Positions 1 through 10,288 of a DNA stretch of 64,000 nucleotides are shown here, piece after piece. The stretch comes from Mariannaea sp. PMI_226 (Eukaryota > Ascomycota > Sordariomycetes > Hypocreales > Nectriaceae): positions 3,720,001-3,784,000 of the forward strand of contig JANFOG010000004.1 in NCBI GenBank assembly GCA_024336345.1. Reading direction: 5' to 3'. Both the position numbers and the translations under genes were made by a program. The notes below the pieces were generated by a model. That model did not search any database. It was not told where the DNA came from and worked only from the letters and a program-made list of their open reading frames with translations. Position 1 is the first letter of the stretch, and each line of letters starts with the position of its first letter.

Positions 1-323
1 TGGGGGCAACGCGAACAACGGTCCCATAGTGATTGTGCAGCTCCGCCAGCTTATGGTTCAATCTACCGTGGTATTGGTACCAGCACCAGGGAAGCCTGCT
101 TGCTGCCCATAGTTTTGGACCTGGATGAGCGCTGAGAGGATGCAGATAGGTATTGTGCACAATTCTGGCTATGATCTTGATATTCGATCAATTAGAACAC
201 TTCTCGGCTTCTAGTTAGACTAGGCTGAATTATCCTACTTACCCTGATGCCAATGATGGCGGGAATCGTTGCCAAAGCGAGTATCCAGATACTTGGAAAT
301 TCCAAAAAGTGAAATAATTTCAT
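1..323 (-). CDS. Cytochrome P450, N-terminal part (cut by left edge)
   Basis: This is the 5' end of a gene that runs off the left edge. Exon 1 (243-323) encodes a hydrophobic N-terminal membrane anchor of about 27 residues. The intron (176-242) has a GTAAGT donor and a CTAAC branch site and joins in phase 0 to exon 2 (1-175). Exon 2 reads a hinge of the form YLHPLSAHPGPKLWAASRLP and then ELHNHYGTVVRVAP. Both segments match the N-terminal hinge and first-strand region of fungal ER-bound cytochrome P450s (HPL..hPGPKLwA.SrLP and LHekYGpVVRvaP). The heme-binding Cys lies outside the window. The gene is divergent from the FAD monooxygenase at 662, with 338 bp between start codons, which suggests co-regulation in one pathway. 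The substrate cannot be told from this fragment. Confidence 0.75.
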
Positions 324-661
324 GCCTGTAAGCTCTCAACAGTTTGGTCTCTCTGTGTCTAAAGCACATGCAGCTGGTGCAAAAGAATGCTAGATATGCA
401 CCACCCTTGAGTCCTTGGGTGACTATAGGAATCTATGAGAACCCCAGAATATTGAAACGGGACGCGAAACGGAATGCAACGGAAGTCGGATGCCGAGAGT
501 CTACACACATAGTTAATTGGTAATTGAAAATGGGATCCTTGGCCAGGAAAAGACTGTCACTTGGGGGCAAAAACTCTCGGTTCTCTTCTCTCGCGCATCT
601 TCCGCTTCCCTCACTTGACGAAAAAGGTGGTCACTGCAAACTAAATTTGTCAGTGTGAAAA
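324..661. promoter_or_regulatory. Divergent promoter, P450 / FAD monooxygenase
   Basis: A 338-bp spacer separates two divergent oxidase start codons. It is inferred to be a shared promoter. I see no coding potential and no regulator site I could name with confidence. Confidence 0.45.
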
Positions 662-2166
662 ATGACAAGAAAAGATCTCCACGTTATCATCATCGGTGCA
701 GGTGACTGTTGCTAGTTCTATTGGCGATTTTCCAGACTCTAACATGTTCAGGCATCACTGGCTTGGTCGTTGCACAAGGCCTCAAGAAGGTACAGTATCC
801 CATAAAAACCGAGCTGCCTATTCGCTAACTGGATCAGTTGGGCATCCGATATTCGATCTTTGAGAAAGAGGTCTGCCTCAATTACCGTAGCAATGAGTGG
901 ACTATGGCCATCCACTGGTCCCTTGACCGTCTCGGCGGTATTCTCCCCCCGGAGGTCTTTGGAAAGTTACCCTTGATCTCTTGTAATCCAGCCGTTCCAA
1001 TTGAGTCTGGTGGTATCTATCCTATTATCCAAGCTGAGACTGGAAGCCTTTTGACTGGGGTTCCTTATGAGAAGGGGCTCCGTGTGTCACGCAGCAGAAT
1101 GCGAGCCCTATGTGCCGAGGGAATTGAGGTGCAGTACGAGAAAAACCTTGTCGACGTTGCTTTCAACGAGTCGGGTGACGGAGTTATTGCAATCTTTTCC
1201 GACGGCACCACTATACCTGGTTCTATTCTCATCGGTGCAGATGGCCCTCGTTCCAGGGTCAGAGAGTTCGCAATGGGGAATGCTGCAGAGGCTGCAGTGA
1301 GCAGGTTTCCCATCTTCCACACAAATATGACCGTGTGTTTTGGGGATGCAGAGAAGGCAAAATATATCAGAAAAGACTTCCCAACTAGCTACTTGGCCCT
1401 CAGCAACCAGTCTTTCCATGCATTTCAGTCCAGTATGAGCTCAGCAGAGAAGTTACAAATTTAGCAAGACACAGGCTGACCGTTGCAAGTCTCGAACATG
1501 CCAGATGGCCCGAACCACCCGGAGTCCTGGATCTTCCACATGGCTATGGCTTGGCTGGGTGATGCGAATAACAGCATGACTTATCCAGAGCGTCTAGCTT
1601 TGATCAAAGAACGTGCTGTTGGGATGGGTGAGCCTGCCAGGTCTGCTTTCCTCTGGCTTCCAGATGACACGGAGGTGCATAAGGCAGATATCAGCTACTG
1701 GATTCCAAAGGCGTGGGACAACAAAAGCGGCAGAATGAGTCTAATTGGTGACGCCGCCCATCCAATGCCGCCATGTAAGCTGCAAAATCTCTCCCATTTC
1801 TCTTGACCTTGACGAACTAATGATTTCAAAGATCGAGGCCAAGGCTTGAACCATTGTATCTGTGATGTCTCATACCTGCTCGAGGGCTTAAATCAGGTCC
1901 GAGATGGAGTCAGGGACCTCTCCACGGCAATTGAAGAGTACGAGGCAAATGTTATTCCTCGTGGGCAAGAGGAGGTCAAGTGTTCCGTCGAGAATGGATA
2001 CATGCTTCACGATTGGAAAAAGGTCGAGGCAAGTCCCGTCTTCACTCGAGGCTTCAAACCTATGAAAGGACATGATTCTCAGGTTGGAGAGAACGAGGAG
2101 ACCAACAGTAAAGATGTAAAATCTAAGGGGGCGGATTTCGAGGAGATTATTGGATCTACCGCGTAA
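662..2166 (+). CDS. FAD-dependent monooxygenase (aromatic hydroxylase type)
   Basis: Five exons (662-701, 752-789, 838-1432, 1490-1774, 1832-2166) join in phase to give 430 aa. The dinucleotide-binding motif GAGITG is at about residues 12-17 and is split by intron 1. The GADGPRSRVRE motif (group A hydroxylase DG motif) is near 159. The FAD-ribityl motif GDAAHPMPPYRGQGLNH is near 311 and is split by the last intron. These are the three diagnostic sites of the PHBH/salicylate-hydroxylase superfamily, which uses FAD and NAD(P)H to hydroxylate or epoxidise small molecules. An apparent stop at 1462 is removed by a clean 57-nt intron (donor GTATGA, branch GCTGAC), so the gene is intact. It is divergent from the P450 and convergent with the amine-oxidase-like gene. 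Its role in a secondary-metabolite pathway is inferred from these neighbours; the substrate is unknown. Confidence 0.85.
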
Positions 2167-2479
2167 AATAGAGATCTTCTATCGCACTTGTTTGGGATGA
2201 CCCAAGCAACTGTTCGATGGCAATTGAAAATTGCTATGCAATACCTCACAGGACTGGACTTGGGAAAACGATCGTAATTAAAGCCACTCAATTCGAGGAT
2301 TTCCAAAGGCAGTGAAGTTCCCCCCTTATAGATCAAAGACGAGGATAAAAATGAAGTTGAGCCCACGAAGTAAATTCGCTCTAGGAAGCTGAAGCAATCA
2401 TGAGGCTAAAGGGAGTTAAAAAGCGTAATCAATCCTAATAAAACAAGTAAAATCATTCGCATCCTACAAAACAATTATT
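2167..2479. other. Intergenic, convergent 3' ends
   Basis: These 313 bp lie between two converging stop codons. The stretch is AT-leaning and holds no convincing gene. It is presumably the two 3' UTRs. Confidence 0.5.
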
Positions 2480-3892
2480 TTAGCTCTCGAACATCCGATC
2501 GACAAGATGGTCGGTGAAGTTCCAGAGCGCTCCGGTCGCATGAGAAATCACAGCCGCTCCCGTGTACCAAGTGCTCTTTTGCCCCTGGAGGTCATCTAGC
2601 TTATTGTAAAATCCTGTGGCAATTTCTCTGGGCGCTACATGCAAGTTGAATGGCCAGTGGCTCGAGTAAACCAGAAGCTTTGCGGACTCGAGGCTGTCGG
2701 CTCGTTTCCCAAGAACAACAGCTCTAACCCGATTGAATGTCTTGATTATATCAGCTTTGATAACATCGTCTGGCGTGTTGACTGGCGATCCGTATCTAAC
2801 CAAGTAGATATCACGAATTTGGGTCGGTGACATCTGGTACAGAGCTGGCAGCTGCGGGATGTTGTGCTTGGTGTCTGGACGAGTATTCTGATAGGCAAAG
2901 CCTAGCGGTAACCCTGACGCGTGCACAAGGCCAACATACCACCCCGTGGGCTTGAATTTACTGAATAAAGAAGTTTCAGCTGAATCTAAGCCCAGCGGCG
3001 CCATGTTTGACAATAGAGGTGGCATTGATACTAGCAACTTCTTCGCAGTGACCAATATGAGGCCACGAGGAGATTGCACTACCAACGTAACTCCAGATCT
3101 GTTACGAGTCGCCGATATCACCCGAGAATCGACAAAAGCGTTGTCCCCAAGAAGTTCTTGCGATTTCACGTACAGCTCTTGGTTGTACCGACGAGACGTC
3201 ACAAGGGCGCCCTGGAAATCAGGTCGGAGCACTGCGAGATACTCCCGATTGAAATACTTGAGCACGTACAGGGTTGTCTGGGACAGCAAGTCTCCGAAAC
3301 CTTCTAGATTGTAAAACATGTTGTATGCAGTATCCTCTATGCCATACTTTTCTAGGAAGTCCTTAAAGGGCAAAGTGAAGTCGGCTGGAACTGGGGTCGG
3401 AAGACGAGTCGACCAGTAGAGATAGGGATACCTCCCACTCTGTCTCGCGAAACCAATAAGATCCCTTGAATAAGTGAAGTTGGGAAGAATTTGGCCATTT
3501 CGAAAATCCAAATAGCTTGAGATTCCAAAGCCCGTCTCTGACAGAGGAAGCTGGTCAAGTGGAAGATCGAAACTTGCAAAGTGCCTGCGGATTATCTCCT
3601 CATCCCCGTAGCCCTGGACACCATAGTCGATAGTGATGTTGCTCCCCGGCACATGGTAGCTCGACGTATGTCCTCCAAAGGCGTCAAGCCTCTCGATGAC
3701 AGCGACCGACTTTCCCATCCTGTGAAGCTTCACGGCCGCGTAAGCCCCGGATGATCCGCCGCCGATGACGACGACATCACGTCTGATACTGGCATGATAG
3801 GGCGCTCTGGAGGGCAAATCCTGTCCAGGTACTGCATAGGAAAACTTGGCGCAGAGCGCAGCAACAAGGGACAATGTAACGACGGATTTCAT
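2480..3892 (-). CDS. Secreted flavin amine-oxidase-like oxidoreductase
   Basis: A single exon of 470 aa. The start at 3892 is chosen because it begins a clear signal peptide (about residues 1-20, ending in FSYA). The Rossmann motif VVVIGGGSSGAYAA follows at 44-49. Next comes E-R-L-D-A-F-G-G-H-T, the second FAD contact (E..xxGGH) typical of the amine oxidase/NAD(P)-binding Rossmann superfamily. The length fits fungal FAD/NAD(P)-binding oxidoreductases of this class. The signal peptide places it in the secretory pathway or outside the cell. It sits between an FAD monooxygenase and an O-methyltransferase-like gene, so a tailoring role in a cluster is possible, but a stand-alone extracellular oxidase is equally compatible. 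The reading frame stays open upstream to an ATG at 4303 (see findings). The substrate is unknown. Confidence 0.8.
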   Translation of the reverse strand: MKSVVTLSLVAALCAKFSYAVPGQDLPSRAPYHASIRRDVVVIGGGSSGAYAAVKLHRMGKSVAVIERLDAFGGHTSSYHVPGSNITIDYGVQGYGDEEIIRRHFASFDLPLDQLPLSETGFGISSYLDFRNGQILPNFTYSRDLIGFARQSGRYPYLYWSTRLPTPVPADFTLPFKDFLEKYGIEDTAYNMFYNLEGFGDLLSQTTLYVLKYFNREYLAVLRPDFQGALVTSRRYNQELYVKSQELLGDNAFVDSRVISATRNRSGVTLVVQSPRGLILVTAKKLLVSMPPLLSNMAPLGLDSAETSLFSKFKPTGWYVGLVHASGLPLGFAYQNTRPDTKHNIPQLPALYQMSPTQIRDIYLVRYGSPVNTPDDVIKADIIKTFNRVRAVVLGKRADSLESAKLLVYSSHWPFNLHVAPREIATGFYNKLDDLQGQKSTWYTGAAVISHATGALWNFTDHLVDRMFES

Positions 3893-4442
3893 TGTGAACA
3901 GCCAAGAAGTGCGAGTTGCAGAAAAGTTTGGATGGCGGTTTGCATTCTCTCGACGAAAAAAAGCGGTGACGCGGCCATTTTGTTGGTGGTTTATGCAGTG
4001 ATACCCCTTCCTTCCGACGTCCAAAGGTGTTTTCTCGGGGCTCATCTGCAAATGGTGAGCTGCTGCATATTCGTGAGGCGTTCGTATTAGCGAAGCGGCT
4101 GAGACTATTGGGCCATGCTGGTCATGGTGTTTTACAGCTTCTTGGTACGACTCATGTCGTTGTACACTGACCCTATGTCCTTCCGGGATTCGGAAGCCAG
4201 GGAGAAAGCTGAGCGGAGGTGACACCGGGGACAAAATTTCAGCTCTCTTACCTGGTTCGTTTCGCTTGCCGACAATGAAGACATAAGAATGTGCTTTTGA
4301 CATACACTCAAAGGCACTTCAGGTCGCAGTGCAGGGTATGCATGGTGAACCACAAATGCATTGGTTCAATGTATATGAATCTGTGTTATTGTCTTGATTC
4401 CGCTTCAGATGTGAGAGGCTGAATAAAACCCAGCCAGTCACA
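3893..4442. promoter_or_regulatory. Divergent 5' region, amine oxidase / OMT-like gene
   Basis: A 550-bp spacer between divergent starts. The half next to the oxidase is an open frame in phase with that gene (to an ATG at 4303) but lacks family similarity, so I treat it as 5' leader. Confidence 0.4.
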
Positions 4443-5923
4443 ATGGCTGACAAGGAATACTACGAGAAAGTTGCAGCCATATCGCGAGAGATTGCGAAAA
4501 GGTCCCAGGACCTTGTTGAGCTGTCGAAAGACAATAAGACTTTTAAGAAATCCGAGTTGGATGGCGACACGTTTATACAGTCTGACGAAAGTAGACAGAT
4601 CGATGAAATCATACAGCTTCTCCTCAGCTTGACTGCGGAGCTGAAGCGAGAGCTCAGCTCACCAACGAACTTCTTGGAGGAGCTCGTGGCGTGCAACTGG
4701 GACAAGGGCGCGTTGTACTGTCTACTCGAGCACAACATTCTCGAACTGCTTCCAAAGACCGGAACAGTGAGCTTGACAGAGCTCGCTGAGAAAACGGCTA
4801 TTCCGCCTGAGAAGCTACTCCCCATCCTGCGGCTCTCAGTATGTAATGAGATTCTCCAAGAACCGATAAATGAAAGGTTCCAGCATAGTATCATGTCAGA
4901 GTGCTTAGTGAACGACTCTGGCTTGAAGGCCTTTATTGGTTTCCAGTAAGTCGAATTTCGTCGCCTAAGCAAAGCTTCTATCACCACTGACGATAGGCTA
5001 GACTGTATGAGACTCGAGCAGCATCGGTTCACCTCTCAGACTCCTTGAAGAGGCCGAACCCAACATGGACGGGCAAGTCTGCCTTCAGGCACGCGTAAGT
5101 CTATGTTATCCGGATACGTGCCAGTGCCAGGCTCTGATTTGTCAATTAGATGGAGCGACTCGATGTACAACTGGCACAAGAGCCACCCCGAAAAGGGGGC
5201 TCGCTTCATAGAGGCCATGACCAAAGTCTCAGAACGTTAGTAACCAGATCCTATCGCCATTGCTTGCTAAACTCATGGTGCAAGACTAATAATAGTCTTG
5301 TTTCAGCCTTAGATATGACTGTTCTCATACGTCAGAACTCTATCAAACGGAAAATAAAGCAAAACCCCGACGCCAAGTACACGCTGGTCGGTATCACCAG
5401 GTTTCCTGCCTCGAAAGACTACGAATATTTCATCTCACAAAGCTTTCCCGGTATGATATGCCAGAACTACCTGTTTCCCGAGAAATTGGAAGATTTCAAC
5501 CCCCCGTTATGCACTAGTAATGAGGCTTGCATCTACATTTTCAACACAATCTTGTGGATTCTTCCCGATGAAGATTGCGTCTTGATTCTCAGGTCTATGG
5601 CGGAGATTTTGGAAAAGTCCAAAAGTTCGATGCTTCTCATCAATGATCTACTTTCTCCGCCGCCCGGTGCTGATTCATCCTTTTTTGACTCAGACAAGGC
5701 GTATCGGAGGAGGGACGTGACTGTGATGACAATGCATAACGCGAAAGTGCGAACGTTGAAAGAATGGCAAGCCATCTTTCTCCAAGCCAACCCAAGATTC
5801 AAAGTCAGTACAGAGATCACACGAAGAACCATGTAAAGTTAGTAGCTAACGAATACCTCGCTCCACAGGTTGGACATACTACGAGTTGGTCCGCCCACAG
5901 CTGTCGTGGCCTGTGGGAGCTAA
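4443..5923 (+). CDS. O-methyltransferase-like protein lacking SAM motif (AflJ/AflS-like)
   Basis: Exons 4443-4945, 5002-5094, 5150-5235 and from 5307 join in phase. Unspliced, the last exon stops at 5836 (403 aa). A short 36-nt intron (5833-5868) would replace the stop and extend the protein to 5923. Residues about 70-170 resemble the winged-helix dimerisation domain of COMT-type O-methyltransferases (NFLEELVACNWDKGAL, then a helix-turn-helix reading LTELAEKTAIPPEKLLPILR). The C-terminal half keeps family landmarks: PDEDC-LILRSMAEIL, NDLLSPPPG and N-AKVRTLKEW. Two essential elements are missing: the glycine-rich DVGGGxG loop that binds SAM, and the catalytic HDW, which reads W-I-L before PDEDC near residue 309. 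A pseudo-methyltransferase is therefore likely. AflJ/AflS and MdpA are known OMT-like, non-catalytic pathway co-activators of this build; assignment to that group is inference. Confidence 0.7.
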
Positions 5924-6155
5924 AATTGGGGTCAAGTGAATCTGATGAGTCTGATTCGGACAGAGGAGAGGTCGAGTAGTTCTTACGCCGTTGTTGAAAG
6001 GCGGAGCCAAACAATTAGTTCATTGCCAAGCAGGAAGATGCATTCTCCAATCAATTTGATTTGAAATCTTTGCAGTCGTCGTCTTATTATTTTTCTACAC
6101 GGAAAGAAATAGTCTAATAAAGCGCATTGCACCATGCTCAATCCCTAGCTTACAC

Positions 6156-8148
6156 CTATAGCTTCTTCTTCCGCTGCAACAAACAGTGACGTCCCCATCG
6201 TCTCTTGTACTTTGAAGGGATTGACTTCAAGTCGGGAACCCAAAGCGCCCTTGCAAGAAGATGAGTGCTGGCAGCGTCCAAAAACGGCTCGCACTGCACG
6301 ATGTCCCAATTTACATCATCCGCAATATAGTCGGGCTCATTGGGGGGCAACGGATCATGCCGCTCGGGATATTGGGTATCAACCAGGAGTTTGCAGGCAC
6401 TCAAGTCGACGTATTTGCCCAAGTCCTCCTTATTCTGGTCGTTGAGCCCAGTTGTAGGCAACCACGTGCCGCTCCAGAGGCCAGAGCCACTCTGAGCCTC
6501 GGCAAACTCGCCAGGCAATAAACCACGGAACTCGGAACGGACAAACTTGGCATGTATATCGCGTGGAAGGAAGTAGGAGGATGGGAAGCGGTACCATTCC
6601 TTGCCGAAGCAGATAGAATCCTCTTGTCCGCCGACAGTCAATTCCTTCTCCGCATCGTCCCAAAGGGCAGAGTAAATCTTCATGGGGGCGGAATATGCTG
6701 TGTAAACGCCGTAAGCACGAGCCAGAGCAATATTCAGAGAGAAAAGAAAGGCTAGCGAAACGAGAATGAACTTCAGCTTGGCAGGGACTTTGCCCATCAG
6801 AGTCTTCGGATCCGACTTGCCGAAGGCACTCAACAAGATATGTAGGGAGATGGAAGCATTGAGGACGAGGAAAGGATATGCCGGGTACATGAACCGTTCC
6901 TCCTTATGGGGCTGAAGGGTGAAAATTGCCAGCCACATGTAAAACGGGCTGATAAAGACAATGGTCCTGAGACCAGTTCGGAATCCTTGGCCATGCGTAG
7001 AGAAAATCTTCTGGAGCATGAATAGGGGCAGGGCAATGAGAGCCAAGAGAAACCAAACGTTGAAGTTCAGTGCCAAATTCTTGAAATAGAAGGTCCACGG
7101 CTCGGTGCCGTACAGTTCGGGACCACCAGTCGACGAGAAAATGTTGTATTTGACGATGTTCCAGGTAACACACTCGGCCTTCTTGTAGAACAAGAAGTTT
7201 ACGGCGAAATCGAAAGCCTACTATCGGTTAACAGGAGAACGAAGTATTGATTTTAAGTGAAGACACCCACCAGCAGGCTGAGGGCAGAGACAACACCTCG
7301 ACTAACGCGAACAAACGTGTCGAAAAATGCGGCTTTGTCGCTGAAGAGGGTGAGGACGGCTTCTTCGAGCATGTACGGAGCGCAAAGAGCTGCCGCAAAG
7401 GGCCATCCGAGAATGCCCGCCATGGCGAACCAGAACACACCAAGAGATGTTCTCAAGCCACCTCGCCAGTTCATGAAGGCGGCAGCTCCGAGGGTAACCA
7501 TGTACATTGCGAAACTTGAAGGGAGGAAAGCCGTGCTCGCATGAAAATACCCAGGGCTCATGATAGTGCCGATGAGGAAGAAGATACCAATGCGACTATT
7601 GAGTGTAGTGCTAGTGACCATATAGAGAAGGGTTTGACTCATAGCGCACCCAAAAGCCAATCCAATGCGGATAAAATAAAATTCGCCAATCTATTGATGA
7701 CTGTGTCAATTGAACTTGTCATACTTGCAAGAAAGTTGGGAGCGCCTAGACCTTTGTGGTATGAGGGAGCAGCCGGCGGATGTTGCCCACGATAGCATGC
7801 AATCCTACGTAAAGCCAGCTTCGAATAGCATAGTCAGGAGAATACTCCCACGTCTGGAGTCCGTAGCCATGGGAGAGGTAATGAGTCGGCTCCCAGTAAT
7901 TGAATGTCTCATCGCAGTCCGTGATCGGGGCGAACCATGCGGAAACGATGCCAGCGGCGAGAAACCAGTAGAAAGCAGATATAGGCTTGATGGGGTAGGC
8001 ACTAGGAACTCTGTTGGGACGGGGATATAGGTAAGTAAAAGTCGCAATTACAGGAATATGGCGACAGGAAATGTCCCTACTTCTTTTTAGCGTGGCTTGC
8101 ATCTGGATGCACAAATCGCTGCCTCTGTTGGGCGCCCGGGGGAGTCAT
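6156..8148 (-). CDS. ALG9: ALG9 alpha-1,2-mannosyltransferase
   Basis: Four exons (8081-8148, 7752-8010, 7271-7690, 6156-7217) give 602 aa. The hallmark of GT22 ALG9 enzymes, DCDETFNYWEPTHYL, is in exon 2 in the first luminal loop, followed by QTWEYSPDYAIRS. Exon 3 begins with GLAFGCAMSQT and is strongly hydrophobic. Exon 4 has QPHKEERFMYPAYPF, the second conserved GT22 motif, and a long luminal C-terminus. ALG9 is a multipass ER membrane enzyme. It transfers mannose from dolichol-phosphate-mannose onto the lipid-linked N-glycan precursor. Its length is close to that of other fungal ALG9 proteins. The start at 8148 is supported because the first intron joins its short exon in phase. The gene is divergent from NAF1. 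Confidence 0.93.
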
Positions 8149-8626
8149 TTTTGACCAGTGATGCGAACTGCAAGATGCAGGATACTGTCCTCGTCATGGT
8201 GGGCTGGTTTCAACATTTTGGGGCCAAGAGCTCTCGGTAAGCTTCGGTGAGGGTCGGTGGCCTATGGGGAATAGTTATGGGCTAACCTGGATAGGCATGG
8301 CTCGATTCATTCCTTATCGCTCACCTAGATTTTTTTCTTTCCTGATGCGCAGGGTCTTTTTGCCATCTATAGGCGGCGATTTCGATCAACTCGATCCCAA
8401 CTCTCATCTTTCCTGAATACATTTTCAACCGGCGATTTGACACAAATGATTTTCTACAGAATCTATTTGTAGCACCAAATATCTCTCCTTCGCATTTTCT
8501 GTAGTTTTAATGATCTTTTGATTGCTACCTTCAAATACCGAACCGTTTTCTCTATCCAGTCCAACCCATCGAGTTCGAACGGGGTCAAGATTTACTAGAG
8601 AAATAATCCGACTGCAACAACGAACC
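8149..8626. promoter_or_regulatory. Divergent promoter, ALG9 / NAF1
   Basis: 478 bp between divergent start codons. The NAF1 frame is open upstream to 8522 but without an ATG, so it is leader. No other gene is visible. Confidence 0.45.
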
Positions 8627-10288
8627 ATGTCAGGTTTTCAGATCCCTGGTTTGGGCCAAGCAAAGCCAAATGAAGTCCTCCCTCCACTTCCCCCCGACCT
8701 CCTGATTGCTGCCGCGAGCGTGGAAGGCACAGAAGAAATGACGGATGCCGAACCCTCCAACATGACCAGCGCGCCCGCGCACTCTCTCTCCGCTCCAGAA
8801 TCAAAACCCGCAGATCCTGAACCCAATCCTCCCGCCGAGCCTGACGCAATGGCTGTTGACCAGCCCGACAGCCCGCCCTCCCTTACCGGCGCTCTTGAGG
8901 CAGCTCTTGGAGGGCTTGACAACCCGACTCCAGTTAGTAATACAGAACATTCTGCGACAAATCTGCCACCCGCCGAGCTTCAAAACGACCAAGGAGAGAA
9001 TCCAGAATGGGAATTGGACTCTTCGCCATACGAGTCTTCCTCTGACTCTAGCAGCTCCGATTCGTCGGACGAGGACTCTGATAATGAGGGCTACGAATTG
9101 TTGGGTGTCGAAGAGACTGCGCGGCTCTTGATACAAGCCGAGGGAGGATCCGATGACGAGGGCGAACGAGGAGGGAAAGGCTCTAGTTCCGCGCAGGTTC
9201 GCACCAAGAACGAAATTATTGAAGAAGCAGTTGCGAAACCCGAAGTTATAATTACGCCAGAGATGAAGATTGAGGAGCTTGGGGTTATCGAGCATATTGT
9301 GGAAAGCATTGCCCTAGTGAAAGCTTTCACTCCTGGAGAGTATCAGGTGCTTGATTCGGGTTCGGTGTTATGTACGGCCGAAAGAGTTGTCATTGGTGCC
9401 GTCTCGGAGACGATAGGCAAGGTCATCCAGCCCATGTACACAGTTCGCTTTTCATCCGAGGAAGAGGTACAGGGACTGGGCTTAGTGGTTGGCACCAAGG
9501 TTTACTACCCTGTTGATCATGCAAGTTTCGTTTTTACCGAGCCTCTGAAGAACTTCAAGGGCTCAGATGCCAGTAACTTGCACGACGAAGAGGTGGGGGA
9601 TGACGAAATGGAGTTCTCTGATGATGAGAAAGAAGCCGAGTACAAGCGAGCGCTCAAGCAGAAGAAGAAGGCGAAGTGGAATAAAGACAAGGTGGCGAAG
9701 GAGCCTCACCCTCTGCGACAGGAGACCCGCCCCGACGGTGGCTTGAATTACGACGATGATGAAGATGGTCCTTATAAACCTCTCGCACGGCCCCCTGGCT
9801 TCGGGAGCACACCCGCTCCAGAGACTTTTGAGCCACCCTCTGGGCGGAACTTCCGAGGAGGAAGACGTGGGGATTCAAGAGGTCGAGGTGGACGAGGCCG
9901 GGGCGGCGCTGGTCGTGGAGGACGCGGAGGCTTTCAGCCCCGGGATGGCTACAGCATGCCTCCTCAAGGACCTCCACAGCATCAGCCTGCTCCTCAGGCT
10001 CAATGGGGCAGCAACCCTGCTCCCGCCCCAGGTCCTGCACCCGCGATGCCCAACTTCGGCTTCCAGATTCCTGGTTGGCCTCAACCTCCCAATGCCACAG
10101 GTGCCAACCCTGCGGCCCCTCCACCGCCTCCCGGCTGGCCAGCTCAAGGCCAGCAGGCCAACAACGGAGGCGCGTTTGTCAACCCTGCCTTCTTTGCTGC
10201 TCTAATGTCCCAGATGCAGCAGCAACAACAAGGCCAAAGTGGCCAATGGACGCCACCTCAACCTCCAAATCCCGGTCAGGGCCAGTGA
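8627..10288 (+). CDS. NAF1: H/ACA snoRNP assembly factor NAF1
   Basis: A single exon of 553 aa starting at the ATG at 8627. Residues about 1-210 are acidic, Ser/Pro-rich and disordered. The conserved Gar1/Naf1 core follows at about 215-330, beginning ELGVIEHIVESIALVKAF and containing VLCTAERVVIGAVSETIGKV and VGTKVYYPVDHASFV, a beta-barrel shared with Gar1. A charged linker comes next, then an RGG-rich stretch near 405-440 and a Pro/Gln-rich tail with a QQQQQ run. NAF1 is a nuclear factor that binds Cbf5/dyskerin during assembly of H/ACA box snoRNPs and is later exchanged for Gar1. The motif FQIPG occurs at both ends of the protein (residues 4-8 and in the C-terminal tail). The gene is divergent from ALG9 and convergent with the aminopeptidase. 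Confidence 0.9.
   Translation: MSGFQIPGLGQAKPNEVLPPLPPDLLIAAASVEGTEEMTDAEPSNMTSAPAHSLSAPESKPADPEPNPPAEPDAMAVDQPDSPPSLTGALEAALGGLDNPTPVSNTEHSATNLPPAELQNDQGENPEWELDSSPYESSSDSSSSDSSDEDSDNEGYELLGVEETARLLIQAEGGSDDEGERGGKGSSSAQVRTKNEIIEEAVAKPEVIITPEMKIEELGVIEHIVESIALVKAFTPGEYQVLDSGSVLCTAERVVIGAVSETIGKVIQPMYTVRFSSEEEVQGLGLVVGTKVYYPVDHASFVFTEPLKNFKGSDASNLHDEEVGDDEMEFSDDEKEAEYKRALKQKKKAKWNKDKVAKEPHPLRQETRPDGGLNYDDDEDGPYKPLARPPGFGSTPAPETFEPPSGRNFRGGRRGDSRGRGGRGRGGAGRGGRGGFQPRDGYSMPPQGPPQHQPAPQAQWGSNPAPAPGPAPAMPNFGFQIPGWPQPPNATGANPAAPPPPPGWPAQGQQANNGGAFVNPAFFAALMSQMQQQQQGQSGQWTPPQPPNPGQGQ

Noticed and set aside
1440..1490. Apparent premature stop in the FAD monooxygenase
   Set aside because: A canonical 57-nt intron (1433-1489) removes it and restores the frame, so the gene is not a pseudogene.
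8522..8626. Upstream extension of the NAF1 frame
   Set aside because: Begins with TTG, not ATG; the conserved N-terminus MSGFQIPG starts at 8627.
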